A DNA stretch of 5,990 bases, taken from the NCBI RefSeq assembly GCF_000185845.1, contig NZ_GL629647.1:1231695-1237684 (forward strand), in the 5' to 3' direction. This stretch comes from Segatella salivae DSM 15606. GTDB taxonomy: Bacteria; Bacteroidota; Bacteroidia; Bacteroidales; Bacteroidaceae. A model generated the notes under the pieces. That model was not told the origin of the DNA. It saw only the letters and a list, made by a program, of their open reading frames with translations, and did no database searches. The position numbers were made by a program, and so were the translations under genes. This document shows, in pieces, positions 5,974 through 5,990 of the stretch. Each line of letters starts with the position of its first letter. The stretch's first letter is position 1.

Positions 5974-5990
5974 AATTTAAAATTTTAATT

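Noticed and set aside
5974..5990. Operon promoter upstream of exbB
   Set aside because: Only 17 AT-rich bases are available and no -7 or -33 element can be seen in them.

Overview
This window looks like a chromosomal segment from a Prevotella-like member of the Bacteroidota. Supporting signs are AT-rich spacers, ribosome binding sites that are mostly weak, a TonB with the characteristic Bacteroidota N-terminal tail, and the gene order exbB, exbD, exbD, tonB, PstS-like lipoprotein, periplasmic TPR protein. From memory this order is common in Bacteroides and Prevotella genomes. The genus is an inference from sequence style and was not tested by a search.

All six convincing genes lie on the minus strand and are read from right to left. 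The first is exbB (5973 to 5137), then two non-identical exbD genes (5106 to 4465 and 4461 to 3814), tonB (3777 to 2938), a PstS-like phosphate-binding-type lipoprotein (2928 to 1972) and a secreted tetratricopeptide-repeat protein (1902 to 469). Gaps are 30, 3, 36, 9 and 69 bp, which suggests one transcription unit. A good intrinsic terminator at 401-437 lies about 32 bp past the last stop codon. The operon's promoter is not visible, because only 17 bases lie upstream of exbB before the window ends.

The products form one envelope machine. ExbB and the ExbD proteins make the inner-membrane proton-driven motor, with pore residues conserved. TonB carries that energy across the periplasm to TonB-dependent (SusC-like) outer-membrane transporters. 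The PstS-like lipoprotein and the TPR protein sit in the same transcription unit and are both predicted to be exported. Their link to the motor is suggested only by position.

The remaining stretch (1-468) holds no gene I would accept. It contains a tandem array of five copies of a 41-bp unit (17-220), a 172-bp AT-rich spacer with an 11-bp inverted repeat (313-355), and the terminator. The array is the least ordinary element: its inner copies are almost identical, its outer copies are degenerate, and it is open to translation in several frames without looking like a gene. I found no CRISPR, insertion sequence, tRNA or defence system. The protein-coding part is a well-known type of locus, not a new system.
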